From VGDP01 sp964530335 (lineage in GTDB: Bacteria; Pseudomonadota; Alphaproteobacteria; SP197), in assembly GCA_964530335.1 (NCBI GenBank), contig CAZGYG010000007.1, forward strand, positions 1 to 64,000: a stretch of 64,000 nucleotides of DNA. The letters are read 5' to 3'. A program made the position numbers and the translations under genes. Below, piece by piece: positions 1 through 8,472 of this stretch (the first letter of the stretch is position 1; every line of letters begins with the position of its first letter). Under the pieces are notes generated by a model, which had not been told where the DNA came from, searched no databases, and saw nothing but the letters and a program-made list of their open reading frames with translations.

Positions 1-1131
<1,131 letters not shown>

Positions 1132-1287
1132 CTCGGCTCCGTCGAGGACTCGGGTGCCTCGCAAGGCAAGTTAGCCATAACGGGTTGGCCGATACAACAG
1201 TTCGTGGAAGGCCAGCCGCCGCCTTTCGGCGACGCAACATGGTCGCCCGAAGGGCGCGAACAAACGGTTAAGGCCCCCCTTGGCGCC

Positions 1288-1923
1288 CTAGGTGCGGGCC
1301 GTTTCGCCCTCCGGAAGGGGTGGCCGGCTGACGATGACCTCGTCGATCAGGCCGAAGACCTTGGCCTCCTCGGCGGACATGAAAGTGTCGCGATCGACCT
1401 TCTTCTCGATCACGTCCATGGCCTGGCCGGTGTGCCGGACGTAGATTTCGTTCAGGCGCTTGCGCATCTCGAGGATCTCGCGCGCCTGGATCTCGATGTC
1501 CGTGGCCTGGCCCTGCACGCCGCCCGAGGGCTGGTGGATCATCACCCGGGCGTGCGGCAGGGCAAACCGGCGCCCCTTGGCGCCGGCGCACAGCAGCAGC
1601 GAGCCCATCGACGCGGCCTGACCCAGGCACAGGGTCGAGACGTCCGGGCGGATGTACTGCATGGTGTCGTAGATCGCGAGCCCCGCGGACACGACGCCGC
1701 CCGGGGAATTGACGTAGCACGATATCTCCTTGGTCGGGTTCTCCGACTCGAGGAACAGGAGCTGGGCGCACACCAGGCTCGCCACGGAGTCGTTGATCGG
1801 CCCGTTCAGGAAGACGATCCGCTCCTTGAGCAGCCGCGAAAAGATGTCGTAGGCACGCTCGCCTCGGGCCGTCTGCTCGACGACCATGGGCACGAGGTTG
1901 TTCATCTGGATGTCGTTGCTCAT
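1288..1923 (-). CDS. clpP: ATP-dependent Clp protease proteolytic subunit ClpP
   Basis: ClpP is the tetradecameric serine peptidase that degrades proteins delivered by ClpX or ClpA. The 211-residue product has normal family length. Catalytic Ser105 lies in GQAASMGSLL, His130 in MIHQPSGG and the probable Asp179 in DRDTF, giving the standard Ser-His-Asp triad. The N-terminus MSNDIQMNNLVPMVVEQT resembles the short processed propeptide found in proteobacterial ClpP. It sits 32 bp after tig and 156 bp before clpX, consistent with co-transcription. Confidence 0.98.
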   Translation of the reverse strand: MSNDIQMNNLVPMVVEQTARGERAYDIFSRLLKERIVFLNGPINDSVASLVCAQLLFLESENPTKEISCYVNSPGGVVSAGLAIYDTMQYIRPDVSTLCLGQAASMGSLLLCAGAKGRRFALPHARVMIHQPSGGVQGQATDIEIQAREILEMRKRLNEIYVRHTGQAMDVIEKKVDRDTFMSAEEAKVFGLIDEVIVSRPPLPEGETART

Positions 1924-1955
1924 GGCGGGGATTGTAAACGCTTCCGTGATCGCCG

Positions 1956-3386
1956 TCAGCCGGCCGCGTCCGGCTCGTCGGGGTCGCGCATCAGCTCATC
2001 TATCGTAACGGCGCGGTCCGTCACCTTGGCCTGGGCGAGAATCAGGTCCACCACCTTGTCCTCGAACAGGGGCGCGCGCAGCTCCTGAATCGCCACGGCA
2101 TTCTTCGTGTAGTACTCGAACACCTTGCGCTCCTGCCCCGGAAATCGGCGGGCGCGGGCGAGAATGGCGCGGTTGATCTCCTCGGGCGTGACATCGATAG
2201 TGTGACGCCGGCCGATCTCCGCAAGCACCAGGCCGAGTCGCACGCGCCGCTCGGCGATCCCCCGGTATTCGGCCTTGAGCTTGGCCGTTTGCTCGTCGTC
2301 GGGCACGCCCCCATGCTCGTGCTCGTGCTCGTGACCGTGCTCGTGGTCATGGGCGTGATCGTGGTCATGGGCGTGATCGTGGTCATGGGCGTGATCGTGG
2401 TCATGGGCGTGGTCTTGGCCCGACTCGGCCTCGACCTGCCGCCAGATGGCCGCGAACTCGCCGTCGACCATGCCGACCGGCACCGGAAAACCATGGCGCT
2501 CCGCAAGCCTGTCGAGCAGCGCCCGCTTGGCCCGCTCGCGGCTGATCCGGCCATAATCCTCGGCCAGACGCTTGCGGATGTCCGCCCGCAGGCCGGCCAG
2601 GTCGTCGAGCCCGAGCGTCTTGGCGAACGCGTCGTCGGCGGCCAGGTCATCGGGACGGCGCACGTCCTTGACCGTCACCTCGAAGATCGCGGTCTTGCCG
2701 CGCAGCGCCTCGGGCGGGTAGTCGGCCGGGAAGGTCACGTCGATGTTGAACTTGGCGCCCTTGGCGCGCCCGGCCAGCGCCCGGTCGAATGCGGGCAGCA
2801 GCCGGCCTGCGCCGACGACGATTTCCTGATCGGTCCCGGTGCCGCCGGCGAAGGGCTCGCCGTCGATCGCACCGGTGAAATCGATCACTACCTGGTCGCC
2901 TTCGGCCGAACTGTGTCCTTCGGGCGCGGCGACGAACCGCCGGTGGCGCTCGATCAGGTGCTTCAGGGCCTTGTCCACCTCCGCGTCGGTGATCTCGACC
3001 ACGGGCCGCGTCAGCTCCAGGGTCCCCAGATCGCCGGGATCGAACTCGGGCATGACCTCGATGGCGAGCTCGTATTCGAGGTCGGCGCTTTCGGCGAGGT
3101 TGGTGATGCGGATCTGCGGGCGCAGCGCCGGACGCAGTCCGCGCTCCGCGATCGCCTTGCTCGAGGTCTCGCCGACCGCCTCCTGCACCGCCTCGCCCAT
3201 CGCCTGGGCGCCGAAGCGCTTGCGCAGCAGCTCGAGCGGCACCTTGCCCGGGCGGAACCCGGGCAACCGGGCGGTCCGCTGCAGCTTCGCCAGTCGGCCG
3301 GCCACGCGCTCGGCGATCTCGGCCGCCGCGACCACGACCTTGAGTTCGTGGCGCAAGCCTTCGCTGCGGGTCTCGGTCACCTGCAT
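1956..3386 (-). CDS. tig: Trigger factor with internal histidine-rich tract
   Basis: Trigger factor is the ribosome-associated folding chaperone with peptidyl-prolyl isomerase activity. The N-terminal ribosome-binding domain carries the signature-like GFRPGKVPLELLRKRFG around residues 44-60. The FKBP-type domain lies roughly at 150-250 and the C-terminal chaperone arms run from about 260 to the end. The protein is 476 residues, longer than the usual 430-450, because of a tract at 326-358 in which every second residue is His (17 His in 33, alternating with Asp, Glu, Ala and Gly). The tract is encoded by 18-bp tandem repeats. Such a tract could bind Ni, Co, Zn or Cu (inference). Gene order supports the identity. 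Confidence 0.96.
   Translation of the reverse strand: MQVTETRSEGLRHELKVVVAAAEIAERVAGRLAKLQRTARLPGFRPGKVPLELLRKRFGAQAMGEAVQEAVGETSSKAIAERGLRPALRPQIRITNLAESADLEYELAIEVMPEFDPGDLGTLELTRPVVEITDAEVDKALKHLIERHRRFVAAPEGHSSAEGDQVVIDFTGAIDGEPFAGGTGTDQEIVVGAGRLLPAFDRALAGRAKGAKFNIDVTFPADYPPEALRGKTAIFEVTVKDVRRPDDLAADDAFAKTLGLDDLAGLRADIRKRLAEDYGRISRERAKRALLDRLAERHGFPVPVGMVDGEFAAIWRQVEAESGQDHAHDHDHAHDHDHAHDHDHAHDHEHGHEHEHEHGGVPDDEQTAKLKAEYRGIAERRVRLGLVLAEIGRRHTIDVTPEEINRAILARARRFPGQERKVFEYYTKNAVAIQELRAPLFEDKVVDLILAQAKVTDRAVTIDELMRDPDEPDAAG
2313..2411 (-). repeat. 18-bp in-frame minisatellite encoding the His-rich tract of tig
   Basis: About four near-identical 18-bp units (HAHDHD) are followed by degenerate HAHDHE and HGHEHEHEH units. 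The array stays in frame with tig, so copy-number change would lengthen or shorten the tract by six residues at a time. Confidence 0.9.
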
Positions 3387-3450
3387 GAGTGTCTCCGCGC
3401 CTCGCCGGCGGGCGGGGCGCCCCTGCCATAGTTAGGTTTCAGGGCGCGGT

Positions 3451-3483
3451 GGCCGTCCACCTATCGAGAAATTGGCCCAGGGT
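3451..3483 (+). promoter_or_regulatory. 33-bp conserved upstream element, copy 1
   Basis: This element matches 3912-3944 at 31 of 33 positions. It lies 104 bp before the start of the first small paralogue, nearly the same distance as copy 2 from the second. The common core is TCGAGAAATTGGCCCAGGGT. It also lies in the divergent interval with tig (tig starts at 3386). It could be a promoter, a regulator site or simply a conserved leader; no clean -10 hexamer is obvious. Confidence 0.6.
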
Positions 3484-3587
3484 CAAGCCGCGCGGTCATT
3501 GCAACTCGAACCCGAATCGTGGCAATTGCTGCCTGGGAGGCGGCTGGGGGCGTGCGTCTGCCTCTCGGACGAGAAGGGGGCAAGTGC

Positions 3588-3854
3588 ATGACCAAACCGC
3601 TTACCGTCAGGTCCAAGTTCAAGACCGAGGTCGAAATCGTGTTCTTGGACGGCACGTCGGTGACGGGGATGTCCTTCCTCGCGCCCGACCAGCGCATCGT
3701 CGATGCCTTCAACGACGGCCGGGCGTTCATACCCTTCGAGGCAAGCGACGGTTCGCTCATGATGATACGCAAGGAAGCCATCCGCTACATCAGGCCAAAG
3801 GACGCCACGACGCAGCAAGCCGAGAACGCGCCCTTATACTTCGGAAGGCTGTGA
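3588..3854 (+). CDS. Small conserved protein, tandem paralogue 1 (DUF6812-like)
   Basis: An 88-residue protein starting MTKPLTVRSKFKTEVEIVFL. The ATG at 3588 is chosen over an upstream in-frame ATG at 3519 because GAAGGGGG precedes it and because the start then matches the neighbouring paralogue. The pattern EIVFLDG-x(5)-MSFL, RIVDAFNDGRAFIPFEASDG and IRYIRP suggests a compact beta-rich protein like the DUF6812 family (recalled, not searched). There is no signal peptide or membrane segment. Function is unknown. The tandem copy at 4053 diverges mainly at the C-terminus. Confidence 0.8.
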   Translation: MTKPLTVRSKFKTEVEIVFLDGTSVTGMSFLAPDQRIVDAFNDGRAFIPFEASDGSLMMIRKEAIRYIRPKDATTQQAENAPLYFGRL

Positions 3855-3911
3855 TCGGCGCGATGGGTTCGCCGGGCCGCGCCCGGTTAACTATTGTGTT
3901 CAGGCCGTGCC

Positions 3912-3944
3912 GGCCGTCCACTAATCGAGAAATTGGCCCAGGGT
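3912..3944 (+). promoter_or_regulatory. 33-bp conserved upstream element, copy 2
   Basis: Second copy of the element at 3451-3483, with two adjacent mismatches. It lies 108 bp before the start of the second paralogue. Keeping both element and spacing while the rest of the spacer has diverged argues for function. Confidence 0.6.
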
Positions 3945-4052
3945 AGGCCTCGCCGGCGTTGCGAAACGCCGCCGATTGGAGGACATTGTCGTCCGGGGTA
4001 ACGGCCACGCGCACGGCAGTGCCATGGCCGGGGATCGAGGAGATTTTGAAGC

Positions 4053-4322
4053 ATGGTCAAGCCACTCAATTTCCGATCGAAGGTCAAGACCGAGGTCGAA
4101 ATCGTGTTCCTGGACGGCTCATCCATTACGGGGATGTCTTTCCTCACGCTCGACCAGCGCATCGTCGACGCCTTCAATGACGATCGGGCGTTCATACCCT
4201 TCGAGGCAAGCGACGGTTCGCTCATGGTCATACGCAAGGACGCCGTGCGTTACATCAAGCCGAAGGCCCGTCGGCCGAGCCGCAGCAGTGAAGACGTGGT
4301 CAGCCAATACGGCACGGTATAG
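4053..4322 (+). CDS. Small conserved protein, tandem paralogue 2 (DUF6812-like)
   Basis: An 89-residue protein starting MVKPLNFRSKVKTEVEIVFL, with a purine-rich GGAG about ten bases before the ATG. It shares nearly all of residues 8-72 with the protein at 3588-3854, including DQRIVDAFND and RAFIPFEASDGSLM. The C-terminal tails differ (KARRPSRSSEDVVSQYGTV here). Because the gene and its upstream element are both duplicated, each copy probably has its own promoter. Function is unknown. Confidence 0.8.
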   Translation: MVKPLNFRSKVKTEVEIVFLDGSSITGMSFLTLDQRIVDAFNDDRAFIPFEASDGSLMVIRKDAVRYIKPKARRPSRSSEDVVSQYGTV

Positions 4323-4424
4323 CCGAGCGCGTTCCATCGGCTCGCGCTCCGGGCCTGACACTTCGGCTTGGCGTCCCTGGCTCCCCTGGGCGTGACTGAA
4401 GATCATCGCCCCTACGCGGATCTA

Positions 4425-4579
4425 GCAGGCTGTTGAAAAACTCCCGGAGCGTCATTGCGAGGAGGGCGAAGCCCGACGCGGCAATCCAGAATTCCGCCGA
4501 TCTCTGCGGTTGCCCCTGGATCGCCACGGCCACTTCGTGGCCTCGCGATGACGATGCCGAGGGTTTTTCAACAGCCTGC
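4425..4579. mobile_element. MITE-like element, copy 1, flanked by TA
   Basis: A 155-bp non-coding element with terminal inverted repeats: GCAGGCTGTTGAAAAACTC at the left, and GCAGGCTGTTGAAAAACCC when the right end is read inward. TA dinucleotides flank it on both sides (4423-4424 and 4580-4581), as expected for insertion by IS630/Tc1-mariner-type transposases. The inner part GTCATTGCGAGGAGGGCGAA is shared with the copy at 46105-46258. No transposase is encoded. It ends 36 bp before the cyclase start codon. Confidence 0.8.
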
Positions 4580-4615
4580 TAACCGGGCGCGGCGGAACGG
4601 CGCTCGGCCCAGGCC

Positions 4616-7600
4616 ATGCTTTGTCCACGCTGCACCACCGATAACGCGGACGACCGCCGGTTCTGCCGGGGCTGCGGCGCCCCCTTGCCCGTGCCGTGCC
4701 CGGCGTGCGGCTTCGGCAACGCCGCGGACGACCGGTTCTGCGGCGGCTGCGGGCGTGAGCTGGGTGGCACCCCCGCGCGGCAGGCAACCGACCGTCGCCC
4801 CGAAGCCGACCGTCGACAGGTCACGATCCTGTTCGCCGATCTGTGCGCGTCGACCGAACTCACGCGCCGGCTCGATGCCGAGGACATGCGCGACCTGGTC
4901 GGCAAGGTGTTCCGCGTCTTCGACGGCGCGGTCGAAGCGCACGGCGGCACGGTCGACAAGCACATGGGCGACGGCGTCATGGCGCTGTTCGGGGCGCCGG
5001 TCGCTCACGACGACGATCCCTTGCGGGCCGTGCGGGCGGCCGAGGCGATCCACGGGGGCGTCGCTGCCCTGGCCGCGGAAACCGGTCTAGATCTCGCGGC
5101 GCACGTCGGTATCGCCGCCGGCGAGGTCGTCGCCGGGGCCGTCGGCGAAGCCGGTTCCGACTACACCGTGATCGGCGAGTCGGTCAACGTCGCCGCGCGC
5201 CTGCTCGGGCTTGCCGGCGCGGGCGAAACCCTGTTCACCGCCGCCGTGCGCGACCAAGTGGCCCACCGTTTCCCGACCCGACCGGGCCCCGTCGCCGAGC
5301 TGCGCGGTTTCGACCAGCCGATCGCGACCTGGCGGCCCGGCGGCGACGCCCTTTCGGAGCATCGACCGTTCGTTGGCCGGCGCGCGGAGCTCGCCCAGGT
5401 CGAGCGCATCCTGGAGGCGTGCCAGGCGGAACAGAGAGGCCAGGTCGTTGTTCTTCGCGGCGAGGCGGGGATAGGCAAGACCCGGCTCGTCGAGCGCATC
5501 GCGGACGAAGCGGCGGGCCGCGGGTTGTCGCCGCTGCGGGTCGAAATCCTCGACTTCGGTACCGGCCGGGGCCAGGACCCCGCGCGCACCCTGGTTCGCG
5601 GGCTTCTGGACTTGGACGCCGACGCCGACCCGGGCGCGCGCGTGGCCGCCTTGGGCGCCGTGGCCGCCCGCGAAGACTTCGATCACGCGACGCGGGCACA
5701 CGTCGACGACCTGCTGGACCTCCCGGCCGACCCTGTTCGCACCGCGTACTTCGATGCGCTCGACGTCGAAACCCGGACCCAGGGCCGGCGCGACGCCCTG
5801 GCCGCCCTGCTGCGCACCGCCGCCGCGCGGGTGCCGCGGCTGATTGTCATCGAGGACGCGCACTGGGCGGACGCCTCGACGCTCGGCGACATGGCGGCGC
5901 TGGCGCGGACAACCGCCGAAATCCCCGCCGTGCTCGTGGCCACGACGCGGGTCGAGGGCGACCGCTTCGATCACGCCTGGCGCGCCATGATCGGCGCCAC
6001 CGTCTCGACCACCCTCGACCTCGGGCCGTTGCGCCCCGAGGACGCCCATACGCTGGCTCACTCGACCGTCGAGGCGCCGGAAGGCATCGTCGCGCGTTGC
6101 GTCGAACGGGCCGAGGGCAATCCGCTGTTCCTGATCCAACTCCTGCGTCACGGCATCGACGCCGCCGAGGACGAGATTCCGGGCTCGCTCCAGAGCCTGG
6201 TTCTCGCGCGCATGGATCGCCTGGCCGCCGCCGACCGGCGCGGACTTCAGGCGGCATCGGTGCTCGGCCAGAAGTTCCGGCTGGAAGCGCTGCGCCATCT
6301 GCTCGACGATGGCGGCTACGCGCCGGAACCGCTCGTGCGCCAGGGTCTCCTGCGGCACGACGCGCACGGCTACCTGTTCGCCCACGCGCTCATCCGCGAC
6401 GGCGTCTACGGCTCGCTGGTCAAGGCGCGGCGCCGCGAGCTGCACGAACGTGCCGCGGCCTGGTACGGCGCGGACGATCCGGTGCTGTACGCCCGGCACC
6501 TCGCCGCCGCCCGGCACCCGGCGGCCGCCCAGGCCCTGCTGGCCGCGGCGGAGCACGAGGCTCGGGCGTTCCGGCTCGACGCGGCGCTCGGGCTGGCCAA
6601 CACGGGAATCGCGCGCGCCACCGATGACGCCATGCGCCACGCCATCGCGCTCGTCCAGGGCCAGATCCTGCTCGATCTCGGTCGGGCCGAATCCGCCCGC
6701 GACGCCTTCAAGGCCGGCATCGAGGCGAGCGATGCCGGCGTTCGCGCCCGCGCCCTGATCGGCCTCGCCGAGGCCAGCCGGCTGATCGACGATCACGACG
6801 GCGCGTTCGCCGCGCTCGCCGAGGCCGAGCCCCTGGCGCGGACGGGCGGGCACCTTGCGACTCTCGCGCGCATCGAAAGTCTGCGCGGCAACCTCTACTT
6901 CCTCCTGGGCCGCATCGCGGACTGCCGGGCGGCGCACCAGCGGGCGCTCGAGGCGGCGCGCGCGGCCGGATCGGCGGAAGACGAGGCGCGCGCCCTGGGC
7001 GGGCTTACCGACGCGGCCTACGCCGAAGGCCGGCTTGTCACGGCGAGCCGACACCTGGAGGACTTCTTGGCGCTGTGCCGCGCCCATGGTTTCGCGCGCA
7101 TGGAAGCGTCGTACCGGCCGATGTACGCGATCGGGTTGTTCAGCCAGCTTCGGCTCGACGACGCCGAGGAACAGGACCGCTTGGCCCTCGCGGCCGCCCG
7201 GCACATCGGGCACAAGCGCGCCGAAATGATCGGCGTGCACGTCGCCGTCATGGTCGCCGTGTACCGGGGCGACGCCCGGCGCGCGCGGGACCAGGCTGAA
7301 AGGGAAATCGCCATCACGCGCGAACTCGGTACCGCCCGGTTCGAGTCCGAAGCCCTGCAGCACCGCTCCATGGCGGAATTTGGGCTTGGCGAGCTCGATG
7401 CCGCGCGCGCCTCGATCGCCACCGCCCTTGAGCTCGCGCGGCGATCCGATATGGCCTTCTACGGGCCGGTCGTGCTCGGCTGGCACGCGCGCCTGGCCGG
7501 CGACCCCGGGACGAAGGCGGCGGCCCACGCCGAAGCCGAGGCCCTGCTCGCTGGCGGCTCCCTCTCGCACAACCATTTCTTCTATCGCGAGGTCGCCATC

Positions 7601-7846
7601 GACGACGCCCTCGCCACCGGCGACTGGGATGCCGCCATCCGCCATGCCGACCGGCTGGTCGCATACGTTGCCGCGGAGCCCTTGGCGTTGCCGTGCTACA
7701 CGGCCGACCGGGGGCGGGCCCTGGCGCTATGGGGCCGCGGCGACCGTTCGCCCGCGCGCCGCGCCGAGCTCGTCCGGCTGCGCGATTTGGCCCGGACGGC
7801 AGGCCTCGCCTTCGGCCTGGCCGAACTGGAACAGGCCCTGGCCTGA
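4616..7846 (+). CDS. Zinc-ribbon / class III adenylate cyclase / AAA-type ATPase / TPR signalling protein
   Basis: A 1076-residue cytoplasmic protein. Residues 3-45 form two zinc ribbons (Cys3/6/17/20 and Cys28/31/42/45). A class III nucleotide cyclase domain spans about 66-195, with metal-binding Asp75 in LFADLCAS and Asp119 in HMGDGVM, and Lys115 plus the DYTVIGESVN segment consistent with ATP rather than GTP. An AAA/STAND-like ATPase follows, with Walker A GEAGIGKT near 283-290 and Walker B-like LIVIEDAHWAD. From about 600 onward there are TPR-like alpha repeats. The architecture is common in soil and plant-associated proteobacteria, and its input signal is unknown. The MITE immediately upstream may affect its promoter. 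No strong Shine-Dalgarno sequence precedes the ATG. Confidence 0.9.
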   Translation: MLCPRCTTDNADDRRFCRGCGAPLPVPCPACGFGNAADDRFCGGCGRELGGTPARQATDRRPEADRRQVTILFADLCASTELTRRLDAEDMRDLVGKVFRVFDGAVEAHGGTVDKHMGDGVMALFGAPVAHDDDPLRAVRAAEAIHGGVAALAAETGLDLAAHVGIAAGEVVAGAVGEAGSDYTVIGESVNVAARLLGLAGAGETLFTAAVRDQVAHRFPTRPGPVAELRGFDQPIATWRPGGDALSEHRPFVGRRAELAQVERILEACQAEQRGQVVVLRGEAGIGKTRLVERIADEAAGRGLSPLRVEILDFGTGRGQDPARTLVRGLLDLDADADPGARVAALGAVAAREDFDHATRAHVDDLLDLPADPVRTAYFDALDVETRTQGRRDALAALLRTAAARVPRLIVIEDAHWADASTLGDMAALARTTAEIPAVLVATTRVEGDRFDHAWRAMIGATVSTTLDLGPLRPEDAHTLAHSTVEAPEGIVARCVERAEGNPLFLIQLLRHGIDAAEDEIPGSLQSLVLARMDRLAAADRRGLQAASVLGQKFRLEALRHLLDDGGYAPEPLVRQGLLRHDAHGYLFAHALIRDGVYGSLVKARRRELHERAAAWYGADDPVLYARHLAAARHPAAAQALLAAAEHEARAFRLDAALGLANTGIARATDDAMRHAIALVQGQILLDLGRAESARDAFKAGIEASDAGVRARALIGLAEASRLIDDHDGAFAALAEAEPLARTGGHLATLARIESLRGNLYFLLGRIADCRAAHQRALEAARAAGSAEDEARALGGLTDAAYAEGRLVTASRHLEDFLALCRAHGFARMEASYRPMYAIGLFSQLRLDDAEEQDRLALAAARHIGHKRAEMIGVHVAVMVAVYRGDARRARDQAEREIAITRELGTARFESEALQHRSMAEFGLGELDAARASIATALELARRSDMAFYGPVVLGWHARLAGDPGTKAAAHAEAEALLAGGSLSHNHFFYREVAIDDALATGDWDAAIRHADRLVAYVAAEPLALPCYTADRGRALALWGRGDRSPARRAELVRLRDLARTAGLAFGLAELEQALA

Positions 7847-7868
7847 TCCCGCCCGCCCCGTTCAGCCC

Positions 7869-7897
7869 TTGACGGAGCGGGACCGAAAGACCATGTT
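7869..7897 (+). promoter_or_regulatory. Candidate sigma-70 promoter for the cold-shock gene
   Basis: TTGACG and CATGTT are separated by 17 bp and lie about 150 bp before the cold-shock start codon. This would give a long untranslated leader, as is usual for cold-inducible csp mRNAs. The -10 match is only moderate. Confidence 0.4.
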
Positions 7898-8043
7898 TGC
7901 GCCGCTATCCGACGCTGAGACGTGCCTGCCATCCCGCCTTTCCGGCGACGATCCAAGGCATCCCTCGAAGCCTTAGGTTGCCCGCGCCGAGCCTGATCGG
8001 CCGCGCGGAATTTCCATCGTTATCGCCTGAAAGGACATCGATA

Positions 8044-8247
8044 ATGGCTAACGGCACCGTCAAGTGGTTCAACCCGACCAAGGGTTTCGGCTTCATCCAG
8101 CCCGAGGAGGGCGGCAAGGACGTGTTCGTCCACATTTCCGCCCTGCAGCGCGCCGGCCTCAGCAATCTCGCCGAGGGGCAGCGCGTCACCTACGAGCTGG
8201 AGTCGCGCAACGGCCGCACCTCCGCGGTCAACATCCAGCCGGTCTGA
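8044..8247 (+). CDS. Cold-shock domain protein (CspA family)
   Basis: A 67-residue single cold-shock domain that binds single-stranded RNA or DNA and melts mRNA structure. RNP1 is seen as GFGFIQP and RNP2 as DVFVHISAL, after the typical start MANGTVKWFNPTKGFGF. AAAGGA lies just before the ATG. A hairpin terminator follows 30 bp after the stop, so the gene is probably monocistronic. Which csp paralogue it corresponds to cannot be told from sequence alone. Confidence 0.96.
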   Translation: MANGTVKWFNPTKGFGFIQPEEGGKDVFVHISALQRAGLSNLAEGQRVTYELESRNGRTSAVNIQPV

Positions 8248-8276
8248 CGCTGGCCCCTACGGGGCCAAACCACGGG

Positions 8277-8302
8277 AAGAGCCGCGAAAGCGGCTCTTTT
8301 TC
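8277..8302 (+). terminator. Rho-independent terminator after the cold-shock gene
   Basis: AAGAGCCGC, GAAA loop and GCGGCTCTT form a perfect nine-pair stem followed by TTTC. The GAAA tetraloop adds stability. Confidence 0.85.
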
Positions 8303-8342
8303 GTTTGCCTGGTCGTTTGCCTGGTCGTTTGGTTTGGCGCGC

Positions 8343-8427
8343 TGGTGCGGGCGGAGAGACTCGAACTCCCAAGGGTTGCCCCGCCAGATCCTAAGTCTGG
8401 TGCGTCTACCAGTTCCGCCACGCCCGC
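8343..8427 (-). tRNA. tRNA-Leu, anticodon UAG
   Basis: An 85-nt gene with acceptor stem GCGGGCG/CGCCCGC, encoded CCA (TGG at 8343-8345 on the plus strand), long variable arm as in class II tRNAs, and T-loop GTTCGAGTC. The anticodon stem CCAGA/TCTGG holds the loop CTTAGGA, which gives anticodon TAG and decodes CUA. Confidence 0.95.
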
Positions 8428-8472
8428 GCCGGTTCAGGCTATGGCCGCCGCGCCGGGTAAGTCCAGGGCGGC

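Noticed and set aside
1132..1287. Separate promoter for clpX in the clpP-clpX gap
   Set aside because: TTGTAT and TATGGC are seen on the minus strand but spaced only about 12 bp apart, so no convincing promoter could be supported.
2313..2411. Possible CRISPR array
   Set aside because: The repeats are 18 bp, contiguous, without spacers, and in frame with tig.
4300..4533. 77-codon minus-strand frame overlapping MITE copy 1
   Set aside because: It is only the translation of the repeat and its flanks, with no ribosome site or independent conservation.
5087..7645. 852-codon minus-strand frame opposite the cyclase gene
   Set aside because: The plus-strand frame has intact domains and motifs over the whole length. 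The minus frame shows none.
8302..8340. TCGTTTGCCTGG tandem sequence between the cold-shock terminator and tRNA-Leu as a functional site
   Set aside because: It is a short tandem duplication of 12 bp with no recognisable signal. It is best seen as another small slippage repeat.
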